Shown here: positions 34,167-43,222 of the stretch, piece by piece
Layout: the number at the start of each line of letters is the position of its first letter
Numbering within the stretch: position 1 is the stretch's first letter
Source of the DNA: Cohnella abietis
GTDB lineage: Bacteria > Bacillota > Bacilli > Paenibacillales > Paenibacillaceae
Length of the DNA stretch: 64,000 nucleotides
Direction: 5' to 3'
Assembly (NCBI RefSeq): GCF_004295585.1
Contig: NZ_AP019400.1
Location: forward strand, 248,001 to 312,000
Translations under genes and position numbers: made by a program
The notes under the pieces: model-generated
What the model was told of the DNA's origin: nothing
Database searches by the model: none
The model's input: only the letters and a program-made list of their open reading frames with translations

Positions 34167-35105
34167 ATGTTTGCCTATGTCGGAAATGGTGCGTATTGTT
34201 ACGCAAATTCTACATCTATGCTGCTCGATAGCATCGGAGAGCAGGTTTCCCCGAGCCTCATTGAGGTGTTATCTGGAGTTGGACTAGGGGCAGTTTGGTT
34301 TGATGTAGATAATATGATGTATTTTTCCAATGGCATTCCGCATCTAGGGGTTAGCAAAGCACTGGACATTTTGGGGTTTACATACAACGAATGTTCAGGG
34401 ACGGATGAAAATGGAATGGTTGAGCAAATATCTGAGGAGCTTAGAAAAAATCCGATTATGCTGGGGCCTCTTGATATGGGTTTTCTGAGCTATATGCCGA
34501 ACCATCAATATTTACATGGCTGCGATCATTATGTGTTGGCTTTTTGGCTGGAGGATGGGTGGGTTCGACTGCATGATCCTGCGGGATATCCTTATGCTAC
34601 GCTGCCTGTTAGCGATTTGATCGACGCAAGTAAAACAAACCGATTACAGTACCGTTTCTATCCAAGTGATCTTGCTTTTCATTATTGGGCCGCGCCTATG
34701 AGACAGCGACAACGAACATCGAACGATTTATACCGTGAAGCCGTGCTCTACTTCCGAGAGGTGTATTTGAATGCCGATCGCATCGCTTTGGAACATGGCT
34801 GGAAAACGGGAATCAATGCTATTACGGCCTTGCAGCGCCATGTTCAGGGAGAAAAGATTGACCCGGGACTTCAAGGTCATTTAACGCATTTTGCATTTCA
34901 AGTGGGTGCAAGGCGAGCTTTGAACTATAGCGAATTTTTTCAATCTGAAAATCCTAAGCTATCCGAGTTGAAATTAATGCAGTCCGAAATGTTCGGTAGC
35001 TGTCATTCCCTTGCCGTTCGGGGGGACTACCATGGACTAGGCGAGGCAGTACGACGTTTAGGAGAGTTTGAACAACAATTCCGAGAGTGTTTATTTAGTG
35101 AGTAA
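34167..35105 (+). CDS. BtrH-N / C39-like papain-fold protein
   Basis: 312 residues, ATG 34167 behind GGATGAGGTG. The N-terminal half resembles the BtrH N-terminal domain (butirosin biosynthesis acyltransferase family) and C39 peptidases, with Cys11 in GAYCYANS, His121 in GCDHYVLAF and Asp137 in HDPAG as a candidate triad. The C-terminal half is helical. No signal peptide or membrane segment. It could transfer or hydrolyse an acyl or peptide group. Co-transcription with a GNAT and an AraC/GyrI regulator hints at modification or detoxification of a small molecule, which is inference. No antibiotic biosynthesis genes are nearby. Confidence 0.6.
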   Translation: MFAYVGNGAYCYANSTSMLLDSIGEQVSPSLIEVLSGVGLGAVWFDVDNMMYFSNGIPHLGVSKALDILGFTYNECSGTDENGMVEQISEELRKNPIMLGPLDMGFLSYMPNHQYLHGCDHYVLAFWLEDGWVRLHDPAGYPYATLPVSDLIDASKTNRLQYRFYPSDLAFHYWAAPMRQRQRTSNDLYREAVLYFREVYLNADRIALEHGWKTGINAITALQRHVQGEKIDPGLQGHLTHFAFQVGARRALNYSEFFQSENPKLSELKLMQSEMFGSCHSLAVRGDYHGLGEAVRRLGEFEQQFRECLFSE

Positions 35106-35314
35106 CAAGAGTAAAAGGCACTTTTTCATCCACAGGCCGGTACCCTAAACATTCGGGGCTGGTCTATTTCCAATACTGGTTAATGTTGGAATTAAGTTGG
35201 CTGAGAGTGCATAAAAATGAATTTGTGGAAGGAATTTCCGGATGAGTAGGGAACTATCTTAATGAGCGAACATAATGTTCATTCGATGACTTCTCAAATA
35301 AAGGGGATGGAACG

Positions 35315-35950
35315 ATGAACGTTAAGGAACAGTCGATTATTCATTTAATTGGAAACAAAATGAGAACAACGGATCAAGAGATTCATATTGTCGGTAAAAT
35401 AGATGAGCCGCTTATCTTGATATTGGACAATGTATTAAGCAGTTTAGAATGCGATGCATTAGTGAATTTGGCTAAAAATAGAATGGAGCGAGCCAAGATT
35501 GGCAAATCCCACGTCGTAAGCGATATTAGAACAAACAGCAGTATGTTTTTCGAGGAAGGCGAAAATGTATGGGTTAAAAAAGTAGAAACAAGAGTCTCCG
35601 AGCTAATGAATATACCGATTTCACACGCCGATCCGCTGCAAATTTTACATTATAAACCCGGTGAGCAGTATCAGCCTCATTATGACTATTTCACATCCGG
35701 GAATGTGGTCAACAATCGCATTAGCACGCTGGTGATGTATCTAAACGACGTGGATGAAGGTGGAGAAACGTATTTCCCTTCACTTCATTTTTCGGTAACT
35801 CCTAAAAAAGGCAGTGCCGTCTATTTCGAATATTTTTATAACGATAAGCTCATAAATGAACTAACATTGCATGGGGGAAACCCTGTTGCGGTCGGGGAAA
35901 AATGGGTAGCCACCCAGTGGATGAGAAGGCAAAGTCATCGCGTCATTTAA
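35315..35950 (+). CDS. Prolyl 4-hydroxylase-type 2-oxoglutarate/Fe(II) dioxygenase
   Basis: 211 residues, ATG 35315 with AAAGGGGATG. Double-stranded beta-helix with Fe ligands His122 and Asp124 (QPHYDYF) and His186 (LTLHGG), and the 2-oxoglutarate Lys196 (GEKWVATQW). Also GGETYFPSL as in known bacterial and animal P4H catalytic domains. It hydroxylates proline using O2 and 2-oxoglutarate, and Bacillus anthracis has a close homologue acting on collagen-like or other peptides. Cytoplasmic, monocistronic. No collagen-like Gly-X-Y gene is in this window, so the substrate is open. Confidence 0.87.
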   Translation: MNVKEQSIIHLIGNKMRTTDQEIHIVGKIDEPLILILDNVLSSLECDALVNLAKNRMERAKIGKSHVVSDIRTNSSMFFEEGENVWVKKVETRVSELMNIPISHADPLQILHYKPGEQYQPHYDYFTSGNVVNNRISTLVMYLNDVDEGGETYFPSLHFSVTPKKGSAVYFEYFYNDKLINELTLHGGNPVAVGEKWVATQWMRRQSHRVI

Positions 35951-36226
35951 TACCTATTGGTGTTAAGCTGAGGAAGAAGAATACATCGCCGTGCAGGCTA
36001 AGTGCATGGGCGGTGTATTTTTGTTTTATCGAGTAGAGTCACAGTTTCACAGACTGCCAGTCGAGCGATATTTAGTAGATTTCCCTCTCATCAAGTTAAG
36101 GATAACGAAGGAAAAGCTAAGAACGCCTCATTCTGCTCGTGCTTTCATCTGTTATACACTGATGTTAGACGATCTTTTACATATCGGGTGTACATCCCGT
36201 ATAAATCTATCGGGGAGGAAACCCTT

Positions 36227-37744
36227 ATGAAAATTATGCATGTGAGACTGTTTGTACTGGGGGCTATGCTGCTGTCCGCCCTTAGCGGATGCACGTCCTC
36301 CAACCCATCCCCGGCTGCCGCCATTTCCTCCGAAAATCCAATTCCTTCGGGAAGTCCCTTCTCTTCCGAAAATCCCGATTCCTCTGGAGATCCCGTCTCT
36401 TCTGGAAATTCAACTTCCTCGGGAAACCCCATCTACACGAGTATATTTACCGCCGATCCCTCAGCGCATGTGTGGGATGACGGGCGAATTTATGTGTATC
36501 CTTCGCATGATATTTTTCCCTCTAGAGGCAGCGATCTGATGGATAAATTTCATGTCTTCTCATCGGACAACATGGTGGACTGGGTGGACGAAGGGGAAAT
36601 TCTGAGCGCTGACGACGTATCATGGGGGAGACCTGAGGGTGGCTTTATGTGGGCTCCCGATGCCGCCTACAAGGAAGGCAAATATTACTTCTATTTCCCT
36701 CATCCCAGCGAGACAAATTGGAATAAATCTTGGAAAATAGGCGTGGCAACAAGTGATAAGCCTGCAGCTGATTTTAACGTCAAAGGGTATATAGAGGGGC
36801 TTCCCGGCGACAGCTTGATAGATCCGAGTGTGTTCCGCGATGACGACGGGTCCTATTACCTTTATGCCGGCGGCGGAGGGAAAAGCTACGGCGTTAAGCT
36901 GGCCGATGACATGATGTCGATGGACGGACAGCTCAAGCAGTTTGCTGAACTGCAGGACTTCCATGAGGCCACTTGGGTGTTCAAGCGGGAAGGAATTTAT
37001 TACTTGATGTATGCCGACAATCATTCGGGAGGCAATCAGATGCGGTACGCGACCAGTGATAGTCCGCTGGGACCTTGGAAAAACCGTGGCGTCTTTCTGG
37101 ACCCGGTGAAAAATAGCGGAACGACGCACGGCTCTATCGTCCAATTCAAGGGTAACTGGTACTTGTTTTACCACAATGCCGAGATTTCTTCTAACGGTAC
37201 GCTGCGATCGGTCTGCGTAGATCGGGTGTTCTTCAACGAGGATGGGACCATACAGAAGGTAAAGCAGACGACCGAGGGCGTCCCAGCTGTCGGACCGCGT
37301 TCCAAAGCCACGGAGGTCAAGTATCGCGACTTGGTCGGCGAGAGCTTTGAGAAATATACCGCGACGACGGAATTTTCCATGAAGGGCGACAATGTTTCCA
37401 TTGGGGGCGGAGCGACCCGAACGAATGAAAATGTTGAAAATATGCATACCGAAGGATCCTACATCGAGCTGACCGGCGTTCATGGCGGTGCGGGCGGCAA
37501 GGCGCTACTCACGGTAATCTACGCTTCCGCCGATGGTGGAGCAGCTTTTAAGGTAGACGCAAGCGGCGATTCGTCGAAAGATGGTTACTTTCTTTCCTTG
37601 CCCGGCACGGGAGGATGGAGTACGTACACCGGTCGAGCAAGCCGGCTAATTGATCTGAAGGCGAATAATGATAATGTCATTCGAATAAGTGGTGGTATGG
37701 GAGGAGCTAATGTGTCCCAAGTCATCGTCTCTTTAGTCCCGTAA
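36227..37744 (+). CDS. GH43-family glycosidase lipoprotein with CBM6-like domain
   Basis: 505 residues from ATG 36227 (GGGGAGGAAA upstream; the longer frame has no site). Lipobox LSGC (C22), then a low-complexity linker of repeated SSENP/SSGNP units, to about residue 70. The five-bladed GH43 propeller follows (about 72-360): Asp in FTADPSAHVW as base, IDPSVFRDDDG with the pKa-setting Asp, and HEATWVFKREG with the acid Glu. The C-terminal 130 residues resemble a CBM6 beta-sandwich. GH43 enzymes release arabinose, xylose or galactose from plant hemicellulose or pectin. It acts outside, tethered to the membrane. Stand-alone gene. Confidence 0.85.
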   Translation: MKIMHVRLFVLGAMLLSALSGCTSSNPSPAAAISSENPIPSGSPFSSENPDSSGDPVSSGNSTSSGNPIYTSIFTADPSAHVWDDGRIYVYPSHDIFPSRGSDLMDKFHVFSSDNMVDWVDEGEILSADDVSWGRPEGGFMWAPDAAYKEGKYYFYFPHPSETNWNKSWKIGVATSDKPAADFNVKGYIEGLPGDSLIDPSVFRDDDGSYYLYAGGGGKSYGVKLADDMMSMDGQLKQFAELQDFHEATWVFKREGIYYLMYADNHSGGNQMRYATSDSPLGPWKNRGVFLDPVKNSGTTHGSIVQFKGNWYLFYHNAEISSNGTLRSVCVDRVFFNEDGTIQKVKQTTEGVPAVGPRSKATEVKYRDLVGESFEKYTATTEFSMKGDNVSIGGGATRTNENVENMHTEGSYIELTGVHGGAGGKALLTVIYASADGGAAFKVDASGDSSKDGYFLSLPGTGGWSTYTGRASRLIDLKANNDNVIRISGGMGGANVSQVIVSLVP

Positions 37745-37845
37745 GGTGGAGTGATTGGATTTAGTTCACTAATCGCCCGATTCAACTTGTACCGCCGTCC
37801 TAGGGACGGGTGAAGCTGTTTTACTTGGTCCTCCAATTTTAACTT

Positions 37846-37899
37846 CCTGAGTGAACTACACATATGGGTTGGCAGACAGGTAAGTGTAGTTCACTCAGG
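37846..37899. repeat. Perfect 16-bp inverted repeat
   Basis: CCTGAGTGAACTACAC (37846-37861) and its exact complement GTGTAGTTCACTCAGG (37884-37899) around a 22-nt loop. No T-run follows on either strand, so it is not a plain terminator. It may be a small mobile-element relic or a structured RNA end. Confidence 0.75.
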
Positions 37900-37963
37900 A
37901 GATCCGGGGATGAGAGGGGCTCGCGAAAATTTGGGCGGGTAAAAAGGTGAATATGAATATTGC

Positions 37964-38007
37964 AAAGTCGGCCATCCGCTCTCAATGAGCAAATGGCCGG
38001 CTTTTAC
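37964..38007. terminator. Terminator shared by convergent genes
   Basis: AAAGTCGGCCAT (37964-37975) with ATGGCCGGCTTT (37993-38004), one wobble, then TTA on the plus strand and a short AT-rich tail on the minus strand. Confidence 0.7.
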
Positions 38008-38058
38008 CTTTTATATAGAGTAATAATCATTGTGTTTACCCTAACTTTCCTACCTGAG

Positions 38059-39012
38059 TCAAAATTTGATACCCCTTTGTTCGGTGCCGGAAGCCGCAGT
38101 GGCGGACTCTTTTTGTAAATCTAAAGGTTGGAGTACAGGAATGCTTTTCTGCAGAACAGGTTTATGACCATCCGGGCGGACGCGTATCGCAGGAGCTGGT
38201 TCGGTAACTCCTTCTTGTGTGGGGGACCGCTTGTCCAGTAATTCCAGTAGCTGCTGCATGAATTGCTCAGGCGAATATTTGTCACCTTCACCAAGCAACA
38301 CGAACCGGATGATCGAACCGTCTAACAAGCCCACGGATAACAGTAGTCCTTCCCCTTTTTTGCCATGGCCAATAAGGCCTAGACGGTTAATATCGCTCAA
38401 TCGGATTTCTGCTCTTTCACCTTTATCTGGAGTGGGCATACGGATGGCGATCAGACGGTTAGGTGTCAATAGGAGTATTTTTGTCCGGCTATTAACAGAG
38501 TCCCATCTCATAGTATCCTTGTACATACCGACTACGTTTTCGTTCGGTCGAATAATTCCGAGATCCTCTAACTCGAAAAGTGTTGCATCGTCTATTGGCT
38601 TATGAAACTTAATTCGGGGCTTTATGGTCATTTGAATCAGTAGAAAACCAACAATGGCAATACCAAAAGTAGATATACGGGTATGTCTACTAATATCTCC
38701 AATCAAGTAGCTGCCGATGGCAAGAACAAAGAGCAAAACCTGGCTAACTGTCAAAACGCGGATTTTCCCACTAGGAGTGAGGCGTTGAAACCAAAAGCCT
38801 TTACCGGGACGATAAGGTGGCAGGGCAGATAATTGGCGATGTACTGCGAACAGTCCCCAAAAACAAAAGGCTGTTATGCCACCAGTGAGAAGAATCATTT
38901 TTAAATCTCCTAGCACGATGCACGCTAGGGTGGTAAACGCACAGAGGATTGTTCCCAACCAAATGAATACTTTGTTTTCCTTCCAATTCTCTGCCGTAGA
39001 CTCGTCAGACAT
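38059..39012 (-). CDS. Membrane protein of unknown function with PH-like domain
   Basis: 317 residues from ATG 39012 (GGGAG 8 nt upstream). Four predicted membrane helices in two pairs (about 15-60 and 85-130), then a soluble region (about 140-260) with TKILLLTPNRLIAIRM and IRLSDINRLGLIGHG, which resembles bacterial PH-like domains, and a Pro/Arg-rich tail. Not recognised further. Divergent from hssR, with no sign of shared regulation. Confidence 0.55.
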   Translation of the reverse strand: MSDESTAENWKENKVFIWLGTILCAFTTLACIVLGDLKMILLTGGITAFCFWGLFAVHRQLSALPPYRPGKGFWFQRLTPSGKIRVLTVSQVLLFVLAIGSYLIGDISRHTRISTFGIAIVGFLLIQMTIKPRIKFHKPIDDATLFELEDLGIIRPNENVVGMYKDTMRWDSVNSRTKILLLTPNRLIAIRMPTPDKGERAEIRLSDINRLGLIGHGKKGEGLLLSVGLLDGSIIRFVLLGEGDKYSPEQFMQQLLELLDKRSPTQEGVTEPAPAIRVRPDGHKPVLQKSIPVLQPLDLQKESATAASGTEQRGIKF

Positions 39013-39187
39013 AACCGACACTCCCTGTATGTAAAGTATGAATACTGAAATTGTATAATATTTGGAATAATTGGGCTACAAAAATCTGGAAAGTGGCTTG
39101 GCGCAGGTGTTGTGTTCCTGCTACAGAATGCTATGAGAGATTGTGGTAAGCTTATTCTCATATGCTGACTTCAAGGAGGGCGATTGC

Positions 39188-39865
39188 TTGATAAACCTGC
39201 TCGTGGCAGATGATGATTCACATATTCGTGCTTTGTTAAAGCACTTCATGACTGTAGAAGGTTATAGGGTAATCGAAGCAAAGGATGGTCTAGAGGCGGT
39301 TCTGAAGCTTAAAGAGGGGCGGATCGATCTGGCTATTCTCGATGTGATGATGCCAGGTATTGATGGCTTTGCGTTATGTGAATTTATTCGGCAAAACTAC
39401 GACATTCCGATTATTTTGCTTACCGCGCGTGAACAGCTGAGTGATAAGGAGCAGGGTTATTTACGAGGAACGGATGACTATATGACCAAGCCTTTCGAGG
39501 CGGAGGAATTGCTGTTTCGGATTAAGGCACTGTTTCGTAGGTATTCTCTCGTGTCCAGCGACATTATTAACTTGAATCGGATTGTGATTAATCGCAAAAA
39601 TCATGAGATCTCAGATGGAGATTCCATGCTGCTGCTACCCTTGAAGGAATTTGAGCTGCTGGCCCAGCTAGCGCAATATCCAGGCCGTCTCTTCTCCCGA
39701 GAAGATCTGATCCGTCTGGTCTGGGGAGTGGGATACGATGGAGATGATCGGACTGTAGATGTTCATATCAAACGACTTCGCCAACGATTTGTCGATTATC
39801 AAGAGGATTTCGTCATACATACGGTGCGGGGTATTGGCTACAAGCTGGAGGTGCCTGTGCGATGA
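39188..39865 (+). CDS. hssR: HssR-like heme-responsive OmpR-family response regulator
   Basis: 225 residues from TTG 39188 with AAGGAGG 8 nt upstream. Receiver domain with acidic D8-D10, phosphorylation site Asp52 (LAILDVMMPG) and Lys101 (DDYMTKPF), then a winged-helix DNA-binding domain (LPLKEFELLAQLAQYPGRLFSREDLIRLVWG, DRTVDVHIKRLRQRF). It pairs with the adjacent kinase (ATGA overlap). Identification as HssR rests on the kinase type and on the HrtB/HrtA transporter downstream. It should activate hrtBA when heme is excessive. Confidence 0.85.
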   Translation: MINLLVADDDSHIRALLKHFMTVEGYRVIEAKDGLEAVLKLKEGRIDLAILDVMMPGIDGFALCEFIRQNYDIPIILLTAREQLSDKEQGYLRGTDDYMTKPFEAEELLFRIKALFRRYSLVSSDIINLNRIVINRKNHEISDGDSMLLLPLKEFELLAQLAQYPGRLFSREDLIRLVWGVGYDGDDRTVDVHIKRLRQRFVDYQEDFVIHTVRGIGYKLEVPVR

Positions 39866-41241
39866 GGTCGCTTTATTTTCGCATATTCATGATTACTCTT
39901 ACCACTATTATACTAAGCAGCTTCCTAGGTTTCCTTGTATCCAACATCTATTATCATATCCAGCTGAAGCCGCAAAATGATGCGAAGCTCATCACAATTG
40001 CCAAGAACCTGCAAGGCTTTATTGAAGCAAATCCCTCGCTTAGGGATAGCTATCTAGACAGCTCAGCGGCGCTGGGCTACGAGATTTATTTGGCAGATGA
40101 TCAAGGGAACGAACAGTTCTATGGCAGCCCATTCCGAGAACTCGATTTAGCCAAATCTGCTCTGCTGAGCGTATTAAACGGAGAAACCTATCACGGTGTT
40201 GCACAATTCCCCAACAAGCCGCTGATTTCAGGTTTTTTCGATAATCGTCTGAGTAATTCCGTCGGGATACCTATTCAGTTGAGTGGCAAGCCGTACGCGT
40301 TGTTCCTACGCCCAGATGTACTGTTACAATTCGGCGAGCTGAGAAGCTTTTTTGCGATGATTGTACTGTTCACGGTGGTGTTCAGTGTTATTTTGTTCCT
40401 CCTAAGCACTCGCTATTTGGTTAATCCAATTACCCGTCTGACAGAAGCGACTAAACGGCTTGCGCAAGGTTATTACAATATCGTACTGCCCACCAAGAGA
40501 CGTGATGAAATTGGGCAATTGGCTGTTCAGTTTATGACGATGAGTCGGGAAATTGAACGTTCGGAGCGATCGCTTCAAGAATTCGTATCGAATGTATCGC
40601 ATGAAATCCAGTCCCCACTAACCTCTATTCAGGGATTTGCCCAGGTGATTACGAAGAAGGAGCTCCCTTCTGAGGAGCGGGATCATTACGCAGGAATTAT
40701 TGAAGAAGAGAGTCGAAAGCTATCGGTGCTTAGTAAGCAGCTGCTTCTGTTATCCTCCTTGGATCAGGCAACTGAGACGCTGCAGAAGAAACCTGTTAAT
40801 TTACGTGTTCAGTTGAAGCAGGTCGCACAAGCGATGGAATGGCAACTGGAGGCTAAGGAGCTGGCGCTTCGTCTAGTCGTGCCGGAGAACATCGTCGTTA
40901 ACGGTGATGAGATCCTGCTCTATCAGGTTTGGCTGAATCTGTTATCCAATGCTGTGAAATACATTCCTGTGGGGAGTTCGATCCATATAAGCGCGAATCT
41001 CGACGATGACCGAAGCGTTATCAGCATCTCGGACACAGGTGAGGGCATTGCTGCAGAAGAGCTCCCTTTCCTATTTGACCGATTCTATCGCGTTGATCGT
41101 GTTCGAGATCGGGAATCAGGTAGTGCTGGACTGGGATTGTCGATTGTTCAGAAAATAGTAAAATTGCATGAGGGAACCATTGAAGTGGAGAGCACCCTAG
41201 GGCAAGGCACGAAGTTCACGGTATCCCTTCCGCATTTGTAA
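39862..41241 (+). CDS. hssS: HssS-like heme-sensing histidine kinase
   Basis: 459 residues, start overlaps the hssR stop by 4 bp. Membrane helices at about 9-31 and 162-185 flank an extracellular sensor domain (about 32-160). HAMP domain (about 184-236), dimerisation/phospho-acceptor site VSNVSHEIQSPLTS with His247, in which EIQSPL replaces the common ELRTPL as in HssS proteins, then the ATPase domain (NLLSNAVKY, DTGEGI, GLGLSI). It senses heme damage at the membrane and phosphorylates HssR. Co-transcribed with hssR. Confidence 0.87.
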   Translation: MRSLYFRIFMITLTTIILSSFLGFLVSNIYYHIQLKPQNDAKLITIAKNLQGFIEANPSLRDSYLDSSAALGYEIYLADDQGNEQFYGSPFRELDLAKSALLSVLNGETYHGVAQFPNKPLISGFFDNRLSNSVGIPIQLSGKPYALFLRPDVLLQFGELRSFFAMIVLFTVVFSVILFLLSTRYLVNPITRLTEATKRLAQGYYNIVLPTKRRDEIGQLAVQFMTMSREIERSERSLQEFVSNVSHEIQSPLTSIQGFAQVITKKELPSEERDHYAGIIEEESRKLSVLSKQLLLLSSLDQATETLQKKPVNLRVQLKQVAQAMEWQLEAKELALRLVVPENIVVNGDEILLYQVWLNLLSNAVKYIPVGSSIHISANLDDDRSVISISDTGEGIAAEELPFLFDRFYRVDRVRDRESGSAGLGLSIVQKIVKLHEGTIEVESTLGQGTKFTVSLPHL

Positions 41242-41247
41242 TCTAAT

Positions 41248-41267
41248 ATTCACGCTCCGTTCATTTT
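41248..41267 (+). promoter_or_regulatory. HssR-type direct repeat in the hrtB promoter
   Basis: ATTCACGCT (41248-41256), 2 nt, GTTCATTTT (41259-41267): an 11-bp period repeat like the staphylococcal GTTCATATT-NN-GTTCATATT site; the second half matches 8 of 9. TACACT at 41275-41280 could be the -10, placing the repeat over the -35. Confidence 0.6.
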
Positions 41268-41305
41268 CCCTCCCTACACTAAGAGCGAATAGGGGGGGAC
41301 TAAAT

Positions 41306-42424
41306 ATGTATTTAGCTCTAAGGGAAATGAGATTTGCCAAGACACGCTACACTCTTATTATGACCATTATGCTACTGGTCTCGTTTCTGGTCTTGTTCGT
41401 TACGGGTCTTGCTAATGGATTGGCTTATGCCAATGCAGCTTCTGTAGAAAATATGTCTGCGAACTACTTTGTTTTGCAGCAGGATTCCAATAGTCGGTTC
41501 ACCCGCTCGGTAATGAGCCATGATCAATTAACAGCAGCACGTTCTGTCGTAGGCGATACCAATGCGACTCCACTCCGTATTCAAATGACGACCGTCACCC
41601 AAGGCTCAACAACCTTGAAAACAGACGTCACGCTATTCGCTATCGATATGGATAGCTGGCTTGCACCAGCTGTAGTTGAAGGTAGTGGAGTAAGCAACGA
41701 TTCAGTTGGCCACGTTATTGTTGATCAGAAGCTGAAGGACTCAGGCTTTACGATTGGCAGTCCCTTACGAGATCAAGTGACAGGGATGACCTGGACGATT
41801 AGTGGTTTTGTTAAAGATGAGTCTTATAGTCATACTCCCGTCGTATTCATGAACAAACAGGATTGGCAGCAGCTGAAGCAGCAATCCGTAATCAATGGGG
41901 ATTCCGCGGATCAGCCCCCTATTAATACCATTGCCGTAAAAGCTAATTCAAACCAAGCGTTGCAGCTGCAAAAAGAACTCGGCGACGTAGAGGTCATTAC
42001 GAAGGGGACGGCAGTTTCAGCCATTCCCGGTTACAAGGAGGAGCAGGGCTCGCTCCTTATGATGATTGCTTTTCTATTCGTTATTTCTGCCTTCGTGCTG
42101 GCCGTATTTTTCTATGTGATTACGATCCAGAAAACAAGTCAGTTTGGCATCCTAAAGGCGATCGGCACAAATACAGGTTATCTGGCAAGAAGCGTGTTCG
42201 GACAGGTGCTGGTATTGTCTATCGGCAGTCAACTGATTAGTCTTCTGCTGATCAAGATTTTATCTATGGCGCTACCAGAGTCGTTACCCTTCAAGCTGGA
42301 TACCTCGACGATTATTTTCACCTGCTCCTTATTGGTCGCCATGTCGCTGGCTGGTTCGCTTCTATCAGTTATTAAGGTAGCGAGAACAGATGCACTTGAT
42401 GCCATCGGGAGGGCCGCAGCATGA
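41306..42424 (+). CDS. hrtB: HrtB-like heme-efflux ABC permease
   Basis: 372 residues, ATG 41306 with AGGGGGGG. FtsX/MacB-type permease: helix at about 15-38, a large extracytoplasmic domain (about 45-245), then three helices (about 252-276, 300-322, 338-360). The N-terminus MYLALREMRFAKTRYTLI and LFVTGLANGLAY are characteristic of HrtB. With HrtA it extracts toxic heme from the membrane. Separated from hssS by a promoter region, overlapped by hrtA. Confidence 0.88.
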   Translation: MYLALREMRFAKTRYTLIMTIMLLVSFLVLFVTGLANGLAYANAASVENMSANYFVLQQDSNSRFTRSVMSHDQLTAARSVVGDTNATPLRIQMTTVTQGSTTLKTDVTLFAIDMDSWLAPAVVEGSGVSNDSVGHVIVDQKLKDSGFTIGSPLRDQVTGMTWTISGFVKDESYSHTPVVFMNKQDWQQLKQQSVINGDSADQPPINTIAVKANSNQALQLQKELGDVEVITKGTAVSAIPGYKEEQGSLLMMIAFLFVISAFVLAVFFYVITIQKTSQFGILKAIGTNTGYLARSVFGQVLVLSIGSQLISLLLIKILSMALPESLPFKLDTSTIIFTCSLLVAMSLAGSLLSVIKVARTDALDAIGRAAA

Positions 42425-43101
42425 AAATAAAATTAATGCTCAATGAAGTTTCGCATATGTATCGTGATGGAGATACTACCTTAACTGTGCTTAATAAGCT
42501 GAACCTTCAAGTTAATGAGGGAGAGCTCGTTGCGATAATGGGGCCGTCGGGCTCTGGTAAAAGCACCTTTCTATCCATCGCTGGAGCACTGCTAACTCCG
42601 ACAAGTGGTGAGGTCATCTTGGACGGTCAATCGCTTAAAGGTCAAACGGCAAGGGCGCTCGGTCTGCTTCGCCTAAGAAAAATAGGTTTTATTTTTCAAA
42701 GCGCTAATCTAATCCCGTATTTGAAGGTTGAAGAGCAATTGCTTTTTGTCGCTAAGCAGGCGGGAATGGACCAACAGGAGGCTAAGAAACGCGCGAAGCT
42801 GCTGCTCGAGCAGCTTGGCTTGCTCAATAAACGCAATAACTATCCTGATAAGCTGTCTGGCGGGGAGAAGCAACGAGTCGCCATCGCGCGGGCATGGATG
42901 AACAATCCAGCTATTCTTTTCGCTGACGAACCGACTGCCAGTCTAGATGCTCGCCGTGGGATTGAAGTTGTAACCATGCTCGCTAACCAGGTTAAGTTGG
43001 ATAGGAAGGCCGCCATTATGGTTACACATGATGAACGGGTTCTTCCTCTATGTGACCGGGTGCTCCATCTGAGGAATGGCACTCTAGTTGAAGGTTCATG
43101 A
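42421..43101 (+). CDS. hrtA: HrtA-like heme-efflux ABC ATPase
   Basis: 226 residues, ATG overlaps the hrtB stop (ATGA). LolD-type ATPase: Walker A GPSGSGKS (41-48), Q-loop FQSANLIPY, signature LSGGEKQR (145-152), Walker B ILFADEPT (165-172), His switch MVTHD. It powers the HrtB permease. A strong terminator follows, so hrtBA form one transcript expected to be activated by HssR. Confidence 0.9.
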   Translation: MKIKLMLNEVSHMYRDGDTTLTVLNKLNLQVNEGELVAIMGPSGSGKSTFLSIAGALLTPTSGEVILDGQSLKGQTARALGLLRLRKIGFIFQSANLIPYLKVEEQLLFVAKQAGMDQQEAKKRAKLLLEQLGLLNKRNNYPDKLSGGEKQRVAIARAWMNNPAILFADEPTASLDARRGIEVVTMLANQVKLDRKAAIMVTHDERVLPLCDRVLHLRNGTLVEGS

Positions 43102-43138
43102 GGGATCGGGACAGCCATAACTGGTGACCAAAAGAAGT

Positions 43139-43178
43139 GCGTCTGTTCGCTTTTCACGAAGCGGGTGGACGCTTTTTT
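43139..43178 (+). terminator. Terminator of hrtBA
   Basis: Twelve-pair stem with four wobbles, GCGTCTGTTCGC (43139-43150) and GCGGGTGGACGC (43161-43172), followed by TTTTTT. Confidence 0.85.
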
Positions 43179-43222
43179 GCATGCTGAAATCAGAGTTTTT
43201 ATTATCGTATCAGCTCTTACTG

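Larger units (their letters stand above)
37745..38058. other. Convergent intergenic region
   Basis: Holds a perfect 16-bp inverted repeat and a shared terminator, listed separately. No gene is seen. Confidence 0.6.
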
